Assembly (NCBI GenBank): GCA_015655015.1
Contig: JAATFV010000146.1
Location: forward strand, 1-63,570
DNA length: 63,570 bases
Direction: 5' to 3'
From: Chitinophagales bacterium
GTDB taxonomy: Bacteria > Bacteroidota > Bacteroidia > Chitinophagales > Chitinophagaceae
Shown: one piece after another, positions 8,503-17,757 of the stretch
Layout of the letters: every line of letters begins with the position of its first letter
Numbering within the stretch: position 1 is the first letter of the stretch
Notes under the pieces: model-generated
Told to the model about the DNA's origin: nothing
Database searches by the model: none
What the model saw: only the letters and a program-made list of their open reading frames with translations
Position numbers and translations under genes: made by a program

Positions 8503-10797
8503 ATGAGAAAGATCCTCAGAATAGCCAAACTGGAGCTTGCCACGATGTTTTATTCGCCGATTGCCTGGCTGGTGCTCATCGTATTTATCATACAAACAGG
8601 AATTGATTTTACCGATCAGCTCCGGAATTTTGAGGTCCGGCAACAAATGCACCAGCTACTGCACTTATTGACCTTCCGGATCTTTGCGGATCCTAATTTC
8701 GGGCTTTTCACCCTGGTCCAGAATAAGATCTACCTGTATATCCCCTTGCTGACGATGGGATTGATGAGCCGGGAACGGAGTGCCGGGACCATCAAGCTGT
8801 TATTGTCCTCCCCGGTAAGGCTAGGGGAGATAATAGCGGGGAAATACCTGGCCATGATGCTCTATGGACTGCTGCTGGCCGGGGTGATGCTCATCTTTGT
8901 ATTGTGCGGACAGATCGCCATCGCTTCTTTCGACCTGTCCTACGCCTTATCCGGAGTGATAGGCCTTTACCTGCTGATCTGCACCTATTCCGCGATAGGC
9001 CTCTTCATGTCCAGCCTTACTTCCTACCAGGTAGTGGCGGCGATCAGCACCCTCGTTGTCTTCGCCTTCCTCAGTTATATCGGGGACGTATGGCAGAACA
9101 TTGACTTCGTACGGGACCTGACCTATTTCCTGTCGATCTCCGGTCGCTCGTACAAAATGATTACCGGGCTGATCAGCACCAGGGATGTGTTCTACTTCGT
9201 CATTATCATTGTCATGTTCCTCGGTTTCAGCCTCCTGAAGCTGCTGGGCGAACGGGAAAAAGGAGGCGGCTGGCTGAAAGCAGGACGTTATGCCGGACTG
9301 GTATGCACTTGCCTCCTGCTGGGCTACGGCAGTTCCCGGCCTTCCATGACAGGTTATATAGACATGACCGGCAATAAAGCGAATAGCCTGTCCGAGAAGA
9401 GCCTGAAAGTGATCAGGCAGCTGCGGTTTCCCCTGGAGATCACTACCTATGTCAACCTGTTCGATATCTATAACTACGGTCTGCCTTCGGACCGGAATCC
9501 GGACATGGACCGGTTCGAGCAGTACACCCGTTTCCTGCCGGACCTTACCATGAAATATGTGTATTATTATGATAAGCCCGACGCGGCTCATTACGAGGGA
9601 CTACGCAATAGCTTTCCCGGAATGGATGACAGCACCATCGCCAGGAAATCGGCCGCGGCCAATAAGATACCCTTTAAGCTGTTCCACCCCCCATCCGAAA
9701 TGAATAAGATCATCGACCTCGCTCCGGAAGAACATCGCTTCATCCGGCAGCTGCAGGCCGGCGACCGGAAAACCTTCCTTCGGATCTACAACGATACGAA
9801 ACATCTGCCCAACGAAGAGGAGATCACGGCGGCCATCAAACGCCTGGTCGTTACGCCCGTAAAAATCGGGTTCCTCTCGGGCAATAATGAAAGAACGATG
9901 TATAAAGCGGGAGACCAGGATTATAAAATATCCACCATCCAGCAGGATTTCAGGTATTCGCTGATCAACCAGGGCTTTGATGTAGTGACGGTGGCGCCCG
10001 GAGCGAAGATCCCGGATGATATCGATATCCTCGTCATTGCTGATCCCAAATGGCGGCTGGATCCGGTGACCATGACGGCCGTACAGGCTTATATCGCTAA
10101 GGGCGGCAACGGGATGATCGCCGGCGAGCCGGGCAAGCAGGAAGTAGTCAACCCGCTGCTGCTTCCCTTCGGTGTGCACATGGCGGAAGGACGGCTGATC
10201 CGGCAAAGCAAGGATTTCGCTCCTGATTTTATCCTTACGCAGCTGGGCGCAAAGGCAGGGAAAGTTTCAGATCTCTTCCCGGAATTGGCGGCCATAGAAT
10301 CGGTCATCTCCATGCCGGGCGCCGGAACCCTCGGTTATTCCGACAGCGCCGGCTTTGACATTACCCCGGTGCTGGTGGCGAATCCTAGAAATACCTGGAT
10401 CAGGACAGGCCCCATCGACCCCGATTCTTCCGAGATCCGGTATGACCCGGCTGCCGGCGATATAAAGACGTCGGCACCCACCTTATTGAGCCTGACCCGG
10501 CAGCAGGCCGGCAAAGAGCAACGTTTCATCGTGGCAGCCGATGCGGATTTCTTCAGCAACAGCGAGGCGACCAGAAGAGAGCCCTATACTCTGAATTTCA
10601 GGTTCTCCCTGCAGTTATTCAGCTGGTTGTCCAATGGAGAATTTCCGATCGATACCCGAACAAAAGAAACGGAAGACATAAAACTCAACATCGATAAAAA
10701 AGGAGTTGTCGTGTTTAAAATCTTTCTCCTGGGAATACTGCCCTTGCTGCTGTTGACAGCAGGAGCCATTTTATTGATAAAAAGACGGAGTTATTAA
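8503..10797 (+). CDS. GldF-GldG fusion: ABC-2 permease with GldG-like domain, copy 1
   Basis: A 764-residue inner-membrane protein. The N-terminal 240 residues are an ABC-2 permease of the GldF type (MRKILRIAKLELATMFYSPI, then about six hydrophobic helices). A further helix near 265-285 leads to a large soluble GldG-like domain (ITTYVNLFDIYNYG; KIGFLSGNNERT; DIDILVIADPKWRLD), and a final membrane helix at about 735-758 is followed by IKRRSY. GldF and GldG are separate proteins in gliding flavobacteria but are often fused in Chitinophagaceae. It lies 10 bases after the ATPase. The next gene is a clear paralogue. Gliding or secretion roles are possible; transport substrate unknown. Confidence 0.88.
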   Translation: MRKILRIAKLELATMFYSPIAWLVLIVFIIQTGIDFTDQLRNFEVRQQMHQLLHLLTFRIFADPNFGLFTLVQNKIYLYIPLLTMGLMSRERSAGTIKLLLSSPVRLGEIIAGKYLAMMLYGLLLAGVMLIFVLCGQIAIASFDLSYALSGVIGLYLLICTYSAIGLFMSSLTSYQVVAAISTLVVFAFLSYIGDVWQNIDFVRDLTYFLSISGRSYKMITGLISTRDVFYFVIIIVMFLGFSLLKLLGEREKGGGWLKAGRYAGLVCTCLLLGYGSSRPSMTGYIDMTGNKANSLSEKSLKVIRQLRFPLEITTYVNLFDIYNYGLPSDRNPDMDRFEQYTRFLPDLTMKYVYYYDKPDAAHYEGLRNSFPGMDDSTIARKSAAANKIPFKLFHPPSEMNKIIDLAPEEHRFIRQLQAGDRKTFLRIYNDTKHLPNEEEITAAIKRLVVTPVKIGFLSGNNERTMYKAGDQDYKISTIQQDFRYSLINQGFDVVTVAPGAKIPDDIDILVIADPKWRLDPVTMTAVQAYIAKGGNGMIAGEPGKQEVVNPLLLPFGVHMAEGRLIRQSKDFAPDFILTQLGAKAGKVSDLFPELAAIESVISMPGAGTLGYSDSAGFDITPVLVANPRNTWIRTGPIDPDSSEIRYDPAAGDIKTSAPTLLSLTRQQAGKEQRFIVAADADFFSNSEATRREPYTLNFRFSLQLFSWLSNGEFPIDTRTKETEDIKLNIDKKGVVVFKIFLLGILPLLLLTAGAILLIKRRSY

Positions 10798-10834
10798 TTT
10801 GATCCGGCTGACAAAACAAACTTAATTACCGATA

Positions 10835-13135
10835 ATGAGAAAGATCCTTAATATAGCAAAGCTGGAGTTGGACATCATGTTCTTTTCTCCCATTGCCTGG
10901 CTGGTGATGATCATTTTTATCTTCCAGTCGGGACTCCATTTTACCGACCTGCTGGAAAGATATGAATCCATGCAGCAATTGCATCAGGAGCTCAAAGACC
11001 TGACAGGGCATTTTTTTGCGCAGCCGTATGAAGGTCTTTTCAGCATGCTGCAATCCAAAGTTTACCTGTATATCCCCCTGCTTACCATGGGACTCATCAG
11101 CCGGGAGAAAAGCTCCGGCACCATTAAATTATTATTGTCCAGCCCCGTGAAGTTCGGCGAAATCATAATGGGAAAGTTCCTGGCGATGATGGGTTATGGC
11201 TTCTTATTGATCCTGGTCCTCTTCGTCTTTGTAATAGCCGGCCATACCGCCATTACCGCGCTGGATATTCCCTTTACCCTCTCCGGCTTGCTGGGGTTAT
11301 ACCTCCTTATCTGCGCCTATTCCGCCATCGGTATTTTTATGTCCTGCCTGACGTCCTACCAGGTAGCAGCCGCTTTTAGTACGCTGGTCGTATTTGCCTT
11401 CCTGGGGTATATCGGGCAGGTAGGACAGGACCTGGATTTTGTACGTGATCTCACATATTTTCTCTCCATTTCAGGCCGGTCCGACAAGATGATCGATGGA
11501 CTGATCCGCAGCAAGGATGTACTTTATTTCCTCATTGTCATTACCCTGTTCCTGGGATTAAGCGTCCTGAAGCTGCTGGGAGAACGGGAGAACGGCTCCC
11601 GATGGCTAAAGACCGGACGTTATGCCGGGTTGATCGGCAGTTGCCTGCTGGTGGGGTATGTCAGCTCCAGGCCGGCCATGGTGGGATATATAGATATGAC
11701 AAGGAATAAAGACCGTACCCTCACGCAAAACAGTCAGTCATTGCTCAGACAGCTGAAGGGCCCCTTGCAGGTCACCACCTATGTAAATATGCTCGATCTG
11801 AATATGTGGTACGGGCTGCCCGTTAGCCGGAATCAGGACCTGGACCGCTTCGAGATGTATACCCGGTTCCTGCCCGATCTCGATATGAAATATGTTTATT
11901 ATTACGATCAACCGGATCCGGACGCCTATAAAGGACTGAAAAAAAGAAACCCCGGCCTCAGTGACAGCGCTATCGCCAATAAGACGGCCATAACAGCCAA
12001 ATTTGATTTTGACAGGGTACTGCCTCCTTCCGAAATGAAGAAGATCATCGACCTGGAGCCGGAGGAACACCGGTTCATACGGCAATTACAAGCCGGCAGC
12101 CGCAAGTCGTTCCTGCGCATCTACAGCGATATGCCGACCCATCCCTTCGAGATGGAGATCTCGGCCGCCATCAAACGGCTCGTCGCCACGCCGCCTAAAG
12201 TCGGTTTCCTTTCCGGCAGCAATGAAAGGACGATTGACCGGTCCGGCGACAAGGATTATAAAATGTCCGCCATTCAATTGGATTTCAGGTATTCCCTGAT
12301 CAACCAGGGCTTTGACGTCGTTACCGTGAGACCGGAAGCAGCTAAGATCCCGGACGATATTGATATCCTCGTCATTGCGGACCCCCGATGGAAGCTGGAT
12401 ACGGCTGCTATGACCGCCGTACAGGCGTATATTGATAAAGGGGGCAATTTGCTGATCGCTGCCGAACCCGGGAAACAGGATGTGGTCAACCCGCTGCTGC
12501 GGCCCCTCGGCGTGCGGATGACGGAAGGAAGGCTGATCGAAGAAAGTAAAGACTACGCCCCCGATTTCATCCTCGCGCAGTTTGGCGACCAGTCGGGTAA
12601 GATGTCCGGCGACTACACCGCGATGGCGGCTAAGCACAGCATGGTGTCGATGCCCGGAACCGGGACCCTGGAGTATTCGGATAGCGCAGGTTTTGCCATC
12701 ACCCCTATCCTGGTGACCAATCCGAAAAATACCTGGAACAGGACCCGTAAAATAGACAATGACTCGGCCGTGATCCGGTTCGATCCGCAGGAAGGGGATA
12801 GTAAGAAGTCCTCACCCGCTGTCCTGAGCCTGTCCCGCCGGCATGGAGGCCGGGAGCAACGGATCGTGGTGGCTGCCGATGCCGATTTCTTCAGCAATAA
12901 AGAGCTGTTCCGCGCCCAGCCCCGTACCATGAACTTCGTGTTCTCGATCGACCTGTTCGGCTGGCTGTCCAATGACGAATTCCCGGTAGATGTCCAGCGG
13001 AAAACAGGAGAGGATACCCGTATAAAGATCACGGAAAGCAGTCTGTTCAATTACCAGCTGGTCCTGCTGGGGATCTTCCCTGCGCTCTTGCTGGTTAGCG
13101 GTACCATTTTACTGATACGGAGAAGAAGCAAATAA
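10835..13135 (+). CDS. GldF-GldG fusion: ABC-2 permease with GldG-like domain, copy 2
   Basis: A 766-residue paralogue of the preceding gene with the same architecture: permease helices in the first 240 residues, a linking helix, a GldG-like soluble domain and one C-terminal helix ending LIRRRSK. Most blocks align without gaps (for example ITTYVNLFDI/VTTYVNMLDL and PDDIDILVIADP in both). Identity looks well over half by eye. Start ATG 10835 is the exact counterpart of the start of copy 1. With one ATPase and two permeases, a heterodimeric exporter is the simplest model. An M16 protease starts 32 bases downstream, which hints that the cargo is a peptide. Confidence 0.88.
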   Translation: MRKILNIAKLELDIMFFSPIAWLVMIIFIFQSGLHFTDLLERYESMQQLHQELKDLTGHFFAQPYEGLFSMLQSKVYLYIPLLTMGLISREKSSGTIKLLLSSPVKFGEIIMGKFLAMMGYGFLLILVLFVFVIAGHTAITALDIPFTLSGLLGLYLLICAYSAIGIFMSCLTSYQVAAAFSTLVVFAFLGYIGQVGQDLDFVRDLTYFLSISGRSDKMIDGLIRSKDVLYFLIVITLFLGLSVLKLLGERENGSRWLKTGRYAGLIGSCLLVGYVSSRPAMVGYIDMTRNKDRTLTQNSQSLLRQLKGPLQVTTYVNMLDLNMWYGLPVSRNQDLDRFEMYTRFLPDLDMKYVYYYDQPDPDAYKGLKKRNPGLSDSAIANKTAITAKFDFDRVLPPSEMKKIIDLEPEEHRFIRQLQAGSRKSFLRIYSDMPTHPFEMEISAAIKRLVATPPKVGFLSGSNERTIDRSGDKDYKMSAIQLDFRYSLINQGFDVVTVRPEAAKIPDDIDILVIADPRWKLDTAAMTAVQAYIDKGGNLLIAAEPGKQDVVNPLLRPLGVRMTEGRLIEESKDYAPDFILAQFGDQSGKMSGDYTAMAAKHSMVSMPGTGTLEYSDSAGFAITPILVTNPKNTWNRTRKIDNDSAVIRFDPQEGDSKKSSPAVLSLSRRHGGREQRIVVAADADFFSNKELFRAQPRTMNFVFSIDLFGWLSNDEFPVDVQRKTGEDTRIKITESSLFNYQLVLLGIFPALLLVSGTILLIRRRSK

Positions 13136-13167
13136 ACATTTTTAATGGATGCATTATAATAGAAAAA

Positions 13168-16044
13168 ATGAACAGAATGTTTCAATTACTTTTAAAAGCG
13201 TGCGTAGTTGTTTCTCCATGCGTAGTCTCTCCCGCGTTGGTCCTGCCTGTTTGTGCAGTGGCCCTGCCTGTCTGCGTGAAAGCGCAACCTGTCAAAAAGA
13301 ACGCGGCGCCGCCCCTGCCGCTCGACACGGCTGTCCATACCGGCAAGCTGCCCAACGGTTTTACATATTACATCCGGCATAATGAGCAGCCTAAGAACCG
13401 CGTGACCATGTATCTGGTGAATAAGGCCGGGTCCATCCTGGAGAGGGATGACCAGCAGGGACTGGCGCATTTTATGGAGCATATGAGCTTCAATGGAACC
13501 CGGCATTTTCCTAAAAATGAACTGATCGATTATCTGCAAAAGTCAGGTGTCCGCTTCGGAGCCGATCTGAATGCTTATACCAGCTTTGACGAGACCGTCT
13601 ACCAGCTGCCCCTCCCGACAGACAAACCGGAGATCCTGAAAAATGGTATGCAGATCATGCGGGACTGGGCGCAGGATGCCACGCTGGATCCGGCTGAAAT
13701 CGATAAAGAGCGGGGGGTCGTACTGGAGGAGAAGCGCTCCCACAAAGGCGCGGAAGAACGGATGCGCTTCCAGTACTGGCCCCTGATCACGAATGGCTCC
13801 CATTACTCGGAAAGGTTGCCTATCGGAACGGACACCGTACTGAATAATTTCAAGCCGGAAGTCATCCGCCGTTTCTACCAGGATTGGTACCGGCCCGATC
13901 TGCAGGCGCTGATCATAGTCGGAGATGTGGACATAGCGCAGACAGAGGCCGCTGTCAGGGAACTTTTTGCTGACCTGAAAAATCCAAAGAGGGAACAGGT
14001 CAGGACAGTATATAACGTTCCACTAACCGGTAAGAACCAGTTCATGGCTGTCACCGATCCGGAAATGACGGCCACCGTCGCCGAGGTAATGATCAAACAC
14101 ACGGCGCCGAAATTAATTACGGAGGCTGATTACCGCAACTCCATCGTGGACCAGCTCTTCAATATGCTCTTAGGCCAGCGTTATGCCGGGTTGTCCCGTC
14201 AGACCGATCCTCCCTTTATTCAAGTACAGGCCGGAATTCAGGAATTCCTGGGCGGACTGGACAACTATACGGCTAGTGTGGTTATTAAACCAGGCCAGTT
14301 TGAAAAAGGACTCAAGGCCTTATGGCGCGAGACGGAACGGGTGCGGCGTTTTGGTTTCACCGCCACGGAACTGGCCAGGGCAAAAGCCACCTACCTCGGC
14401 CTCGTAGGGTCTTCGGAGAAAGAAAAGAACAAGACTCTTTCGGAAAGTTACGTACGGGAATATGTGCAATATTTCCTCAAGGGGGCCGCCAGTCCGGGGA
14501 TCGAAGCGGAATACAAGCTGGTTCAACAATTCATGCCGGGCATCGGGTTGAATGATTTGCAGGATGTAGCTAAAGAATATATCACGTCGATCAACCGGGA
14601 TATCCTGATCCTGGCGCCGGAGAAAGAAAAGAGCAGGCTGCCGGATGAAACGGCTGTCGTTGGCTGGCTGAAGGCAGTGGAGACCGGGACGCTGGAGCCC
14701 TACCAGGACCAGGTAAGCACACTCCCCTTATTGCAAAAAGAACCGGTAGCCGGAAAAATCATCGCGCGGCAGCGGGACACTGCCCTGAACCTTACTACGC
14801 TGACACTCGGCAATGGGACGAAAGTCCTGCTCAAACCGACAGACTTCAAGAACAATGAGATCCTTTTCACCGCTTTTGCCCCGGGAGGAACCTCCTTATA
14901 TACAGACGCCGATTACCAGTCCGCAGCCTATGCTGCCGGCCTGATCGGTTCTTTCGGCGTCGGGAATTATAAGGCCCCCCAGCTGGATAAATATCTTTCT
15001 GACAAACAATTGGCCGTCCGGCCTGCCATTGCCGACCGTTTCCAGATCATGAACGGCGGCTGTGTCAACAAAGACCTTGGGACTACCCTGCAGTTGATAT
15101 ATGCTTATTTCACGGAGCCCCGGACAGATTCGGGCCTGTTCAACAATTATATTTCCCGTTCAAAGGCAGGCCTGGCCAACCGGGGAAACGATCCGGGCAG
15201 CATCTTCCAGGATACGATGAGCGCTATCCTGGGCAATTATAACGTTCGCCGCACCGGTCCCTCCGCGGAGAAACTGGATCAGGTCGATTTGCAGCGGTCC
15301 TACAGGATATACCGGGAACGTTTTGCCGACGCTTCCAATTTTACGTTCATTTTCACCGGCAGCTTCGATACGGCAGTCATCATCCCGCTAATAGAAAAAT
15401 ATATCGGCAGTCTACCTGTTACCAACAGCCACGAGGTAGCGAAAGACCTGAACATCCATACACCCGAAGGGAAAATAACAAAGACGGTGTATAAGGGATC
15501 CGAGCCCAGGGCGACGGTGAGATTGGTGTTCTCCGGGACCTTCGGCTACACCGCAGTAAACAAAGCCAACCTGGACGCGCTGAAAGAAGTGTTGGAGATC
15601 CGGCTGCTCCAGCGCCTGCGGGAAGAAGAGAGCGGCGTATATACGCCGGGTGTAATGGAGTTCAACTCGAAATATCCGCAATCCCGTTATACTTTTATCG
15701 TCCAGTTCGGCTGTAGTCCTGACAACGTGGAGAAATTGATCAGCTCCACCCTCGATGAGATCGGCAAGCTGAGATCCGATGGCCCATCCCCCGTTAATGT
15801 CGAAAAATATAAGGCAGAAGATGCCCGCGCCATGGAGACCGCCCGCAAAACCAACAGCTGGTGGCTGGACTACCTGAACGCGCAGCTGCAGAACGGGGAT
15901 GACCTGCATGAATACAGGAATGATGAAAATATCAGGAACAAGGTCACCGTGGAGAGTTTAAAAGACGCGGCGGAAAAATATCTGGGCGGAAAGAACTACA
16001 TCAGGTTGGTTTTACTGCCGCAGAGTACGGCAAAATCCGATTAA
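13168..16044 (+). CDS. M16 family (insulinase/pitrilysin) zinc metalloprotease
   Basis: A 958-residue secreted or periplasmic protease. A hydrophobic leader occupies about residues 1-40. The inverted zinc motif HFMEH is at 101-105, with the third ligand glutamate in ERGVVLEE at 181, exactly 76 residues after His105 as the family requires. The protein has the full double repeat of M16A/pitrilysin: the second half (from about 540) lacks zinc ligands, as expected, but carries the R/Y-type segment near the C-terminus. It cleaves peptides inside a closed chamber. Its position behind an ABC exporter and a SusCD receptor suggests processing or degradation of the peptide handled by those proteins; that link is inferred from gene order. 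Confidence 0.94.
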   Translation: MNRMFQLLLKACVVVSPCVVSPALVLPVCAVALPVCVKAQPVKKNAAPPLPLDTAVHTGKLPNGFTYYIRHNEQPKNRVTMYLVNKAGSILERDDQQGLAHFMEHMSFNGTRHFPKNELIDYLQKSGVRFGADLNAYTSFDETVYQLPLPTDKPEILKNGMQIMRDWAQDATLDPAEIDKERGVVLEEKRSHKGAEERMRFQYWPLITNGSHYSERLPIGTDTVLNNFKPEVIRRFYQDWYRPDLQALIIVGDVDIAQTEAAVRELFADLKNPKREQVRTVYNVPLTGKNQFMAVTDPEMTATVAEVMIKHTAPKLITEADYRNSIVDQLFNMLLGQRYAGLSRQTDPPFIQVQAGIQEFLGGLDNYTASVVIKPGQFEKGLKALWRETERVRRFGFTATELARAKATYLGLVGSSEKEKNKTLSESYVREYVQYFLKGAASPGIEAEYKLVQQFMPGIGLNDLQDVAKEYITSINRDILILAPEKEKSRLPDETAVVGWLKAVETGTLEPYQDQVSTLPLLQKEPVAGKIIARQRDTALNLTTLTLGNGTKVLLKPTDFKNNEILFTAFAPGGTSLYTDADYQSAAYAAGLIGSFGVGNYKAPQLDKYLSDKQLAVRPAIADRFQIMNGGCVNKDLGTTLQLIYAYFTEPRTDSGLFNNYISRSKAGLANRGNDPGSIFQDTMSAILGNYNVRRTGPSAEKLDQVDLQRSYRIYRERFADASNFTFIFTGSFDTAVIIPLIEKYIGSLPVTNSHEVAKDLNIHTPEGKITKTVYKGSEPRATVRLVFSGTFGYTAVNKANLDALKEVLEIRLLQRLREEESGVYTPGVMEFNSKYPQSRYTFIVQFGCSPDNVEKLISSTLDEIGKLRSDGPSPVNVEKYKAEDARAMETARKTNSWWLDYLNAQLQNGDDLHEYRNDENIRNKVTVESLKDAAEKYLGGKNYIRLVLLPQSTAKSD

Positions 16045-16096
16045 AAGTATTGCCTGGCCTAAGCGGGCATTATACAGGATTTCTGTAATTTCCGGT

Positions 16097-17209
16097 ATGG
16101 ATAAATTGGTGCTTATCGTAAAAGAGATCCGGCAGGAAGCAAAGGATACGGCGACGATCCTGCTGGAAAGAAAGGACGGGCGGCGATTGGAGTATCAGGC
16201 AGGGCAGTTCCTCACTCTTTTGTTAGTGAAGGATGTTGGCAGGGAATTGAGGCGGTCCTATTCTTTTTCTTCGACGCCCGGGATCGATCGGACTCCGGCT
16301 ATTACGGTCAAAAGGGTGATCAATGGGGAGGTATCCCGGTATTTGCTTGATCATTTGCGGGTGGGAGATCAATTGATGTCGCTGCCCCCGGCGGGGAGAT
16401 TTGTGGAAGGACCAGGAGAAATGGGCGGACCGGAAGCCGGGAAATGGCTGTTTTTTATAGCGGCAGGCAGTGGGATGGCGCCGGTGTTCTCCTTATTGAA
16501 AGAGGCGTTGGCGAAAAAACCGGCCAGCCGGGTGGTGCTTATTTCTCAACATCGCGATGAAGAAAGTATCCTTTTCAAAAGAGCCATGGACGATTTGGTC
16601 CGGAACTTTGGGCAACGGTTCAAATGGGTGAGCTTTCTGAGCAGGCCGGAAGGCAGGTTGATCGATCCGGTTAACCAGATGGGAAGGCTCAACAACTGGC
16701 GGCTGGAAGAATTGATGGGAGAACTGCTGCTGTCCATTCCGGAAAAGGAACAGCCGAACGCCCTGTTCTATCTCTGTGGGCCACCCGCCTTTATGCGGAT
16801 GGCGTTATTCACTTTGCGGGTGATGGGCTTTGCCGATACGCAGATCAGACAGGAACATTTTACCGTGGAGTATGTGCCCCCTCCCCCCCTGCTGACGGAT
16901 AATACGCCCAAAAAAGTAACGATCCATATAAACAGGAAGCAAAATGACCGGGAAGAAGAGCAGACAGCAACGAGGCACTTTCAATTCGAAGTGGCCTGGC
17001 CTTCCACGATCCTGCAGGCGGCATTGAACCAGGGCATTCCCCTACCCTACAGCTGCAAAGGCGGCCGCTGTTCCTCCTGCGTGGCAATCTGTCTTTCCGG
17101 GAAAGTAAAGATGAGCATTAATGAAGTGTTAACAGAGAACGATCTGCGCGAAGGTTTGGTATTGACTTGCGTGGGGTATGCGGAGACAGATGTAGTGTTG
17201 GAGTATTAG
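16097..17209 (+). CDS. PaaE-like ferredoxin-NADP reductase with C-terminal 2Fe-2S domain
   Basis: A 370-residue soluble flavoprotein electron-transfer protein. Flavin-binding RRSYSFSS is at 52-59, and a nucleotide-binding AAGSGMAPV block lies near 120-128. The C-terminal plant-type ferredoxin domain binds a 2Fe-2S cluster through Cys320, Cys325, Cys328 and Cys358 (CKGGRCSSC then C). The order FAD, NAD(P), ferredoxin matches PaaE and related oxygenase reductases. No phenylacetyl-CoA epoxidase subunits lie in the window, so the oxygenase partner is elsewhere or differs; Chitinophagaceae often carry such a reductase alone. Its stop codon overlaps that of the convergent cytidine deaminase gene. 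Confidence 0.92.
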   Translation: MDKLVLIVKEIRQEAKDTATILLERKDGRRLEYQAGQFLTLLLVKDVGRELRRSYSFSSTPGIDRTPAITVKRVINGEVSRYLLDHLRVGDQLMSLPPAGRFVEGPGEMGGPEAGKWLFFIAAGSGMAPVFSLLKEALAKKPASRVVLISQHRDEESILFKRAMDDLVRNFGQRFKWVSFLSRPEGRLIDPVNQMGRLNNWRLEELMGELLLSIPEKEQPNALFYLCGPPAFMRMALFTLRVMGFADTQIRQEHFTVEYVPPPPLLTDNTPKKVTIHINRKQNDREEEQTATRHFQFEVAWPSTILQAALNQGIPLPYSCKGGRCSSCVAICLSGKVKMSINEVLTENDLREGLVLTCVGYAETDVVLEY

Positions 17210-17700
17210 AAATATGATTTCAGCTCTTCAGAAGTAAATGCAAAAGGCAGCAGGAGGCCGGCCTGAGGAATAATATACACTTTGCCTTTCTGGCCGCCCA
17301 GTATAATGCGTATCGGCCGGCCGGTCCGCTGCTCGAATTCCTGCAGGGATTGCCGGCAAATGCCACAGGGAGAGATAGGCTGATCGCTGGGGCCATTTTC
17401 ATTATCATAGCTGACGGCCAGCGTATCGATCGCCACGCCCGGATAGAGGGAAGCTGCGGTTGACAGCAATACTCTTTCGGCACAGATCCCTACCGGAAAA
17501 GAGGCATTCTCCTGGTTGGTCCCCGCGACGGTCTGTCCGTTTTCCAGTTTCGCCATAGCCCCCACTCTGAAATGCGAATAAGGAGCATAGGCATTCTTTG
17601 TGACGGCCCTCGCATCGTTTAACAATTGCGCATCTTCTTCCTTTAATTCTTTGGCGGAATCATAGAGCTCATAAGAAAACCGGTGTTCTTTTTTTTGCAT
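17206..17700 (-). CDS. cdd: Cytidine deaminase
   Basis: A 164-residue homotetrameric-type cytidine deaminase that converts cytidine and deoxycytidine to uridine and deoxyuridine in pyrimidine salvage. Zinc ligands are Cys73 in the C-A-E-R active-site motif (catalytic Glu75) and Cys112 and Cys115 in PCGICRQ. The substrate-binding YAPYSHFRVGA block is at 38-48. It starts at ATG 17700 (MQKKEHRFSYELY). The gene shares four bases with the end of the convergent reductase gene, and a strong hairpin separates it from the upstream signal peptidase gene. Confidence 0.96.
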   Translation of the reverse strand: MQKKEHRFSYELYDSAKELKEEDAQLLNDARAVTKNAYAPYSHFRVGAMAKLENGQTVAGTNQENASFPVGICAERVLLSTAASLYPGVAIDTLAVSYDNENGPSDQPISPCGICRQSLQEFEQRTGRPIRIILGGQKGKVYIIPQAGLLLPFAFTSEELKSYF

Positions 17701-17722
17701 CAGCGAATAGATTGATTAAATG

Positions 17723-17747
17723 ACGATCCCGGCAAAGCCGGGATCGT
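17723..17747 (-). terminator. Hairpin terminator behind lepB
   Basis: An 11-bp perfect stem ACGATCCCGGC/GCCGGGATCGT with a 3-base loop lies 11 bases past the lepB stop and 23 bases before cdd on the same strand. The T-tract after it on the minus strand is poor, so it may be a leaky terminator or an mRNA 3'-end stabiliser. Confidence 0.7.
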
Positions 17748-17757
17748 TAATGGGAAA

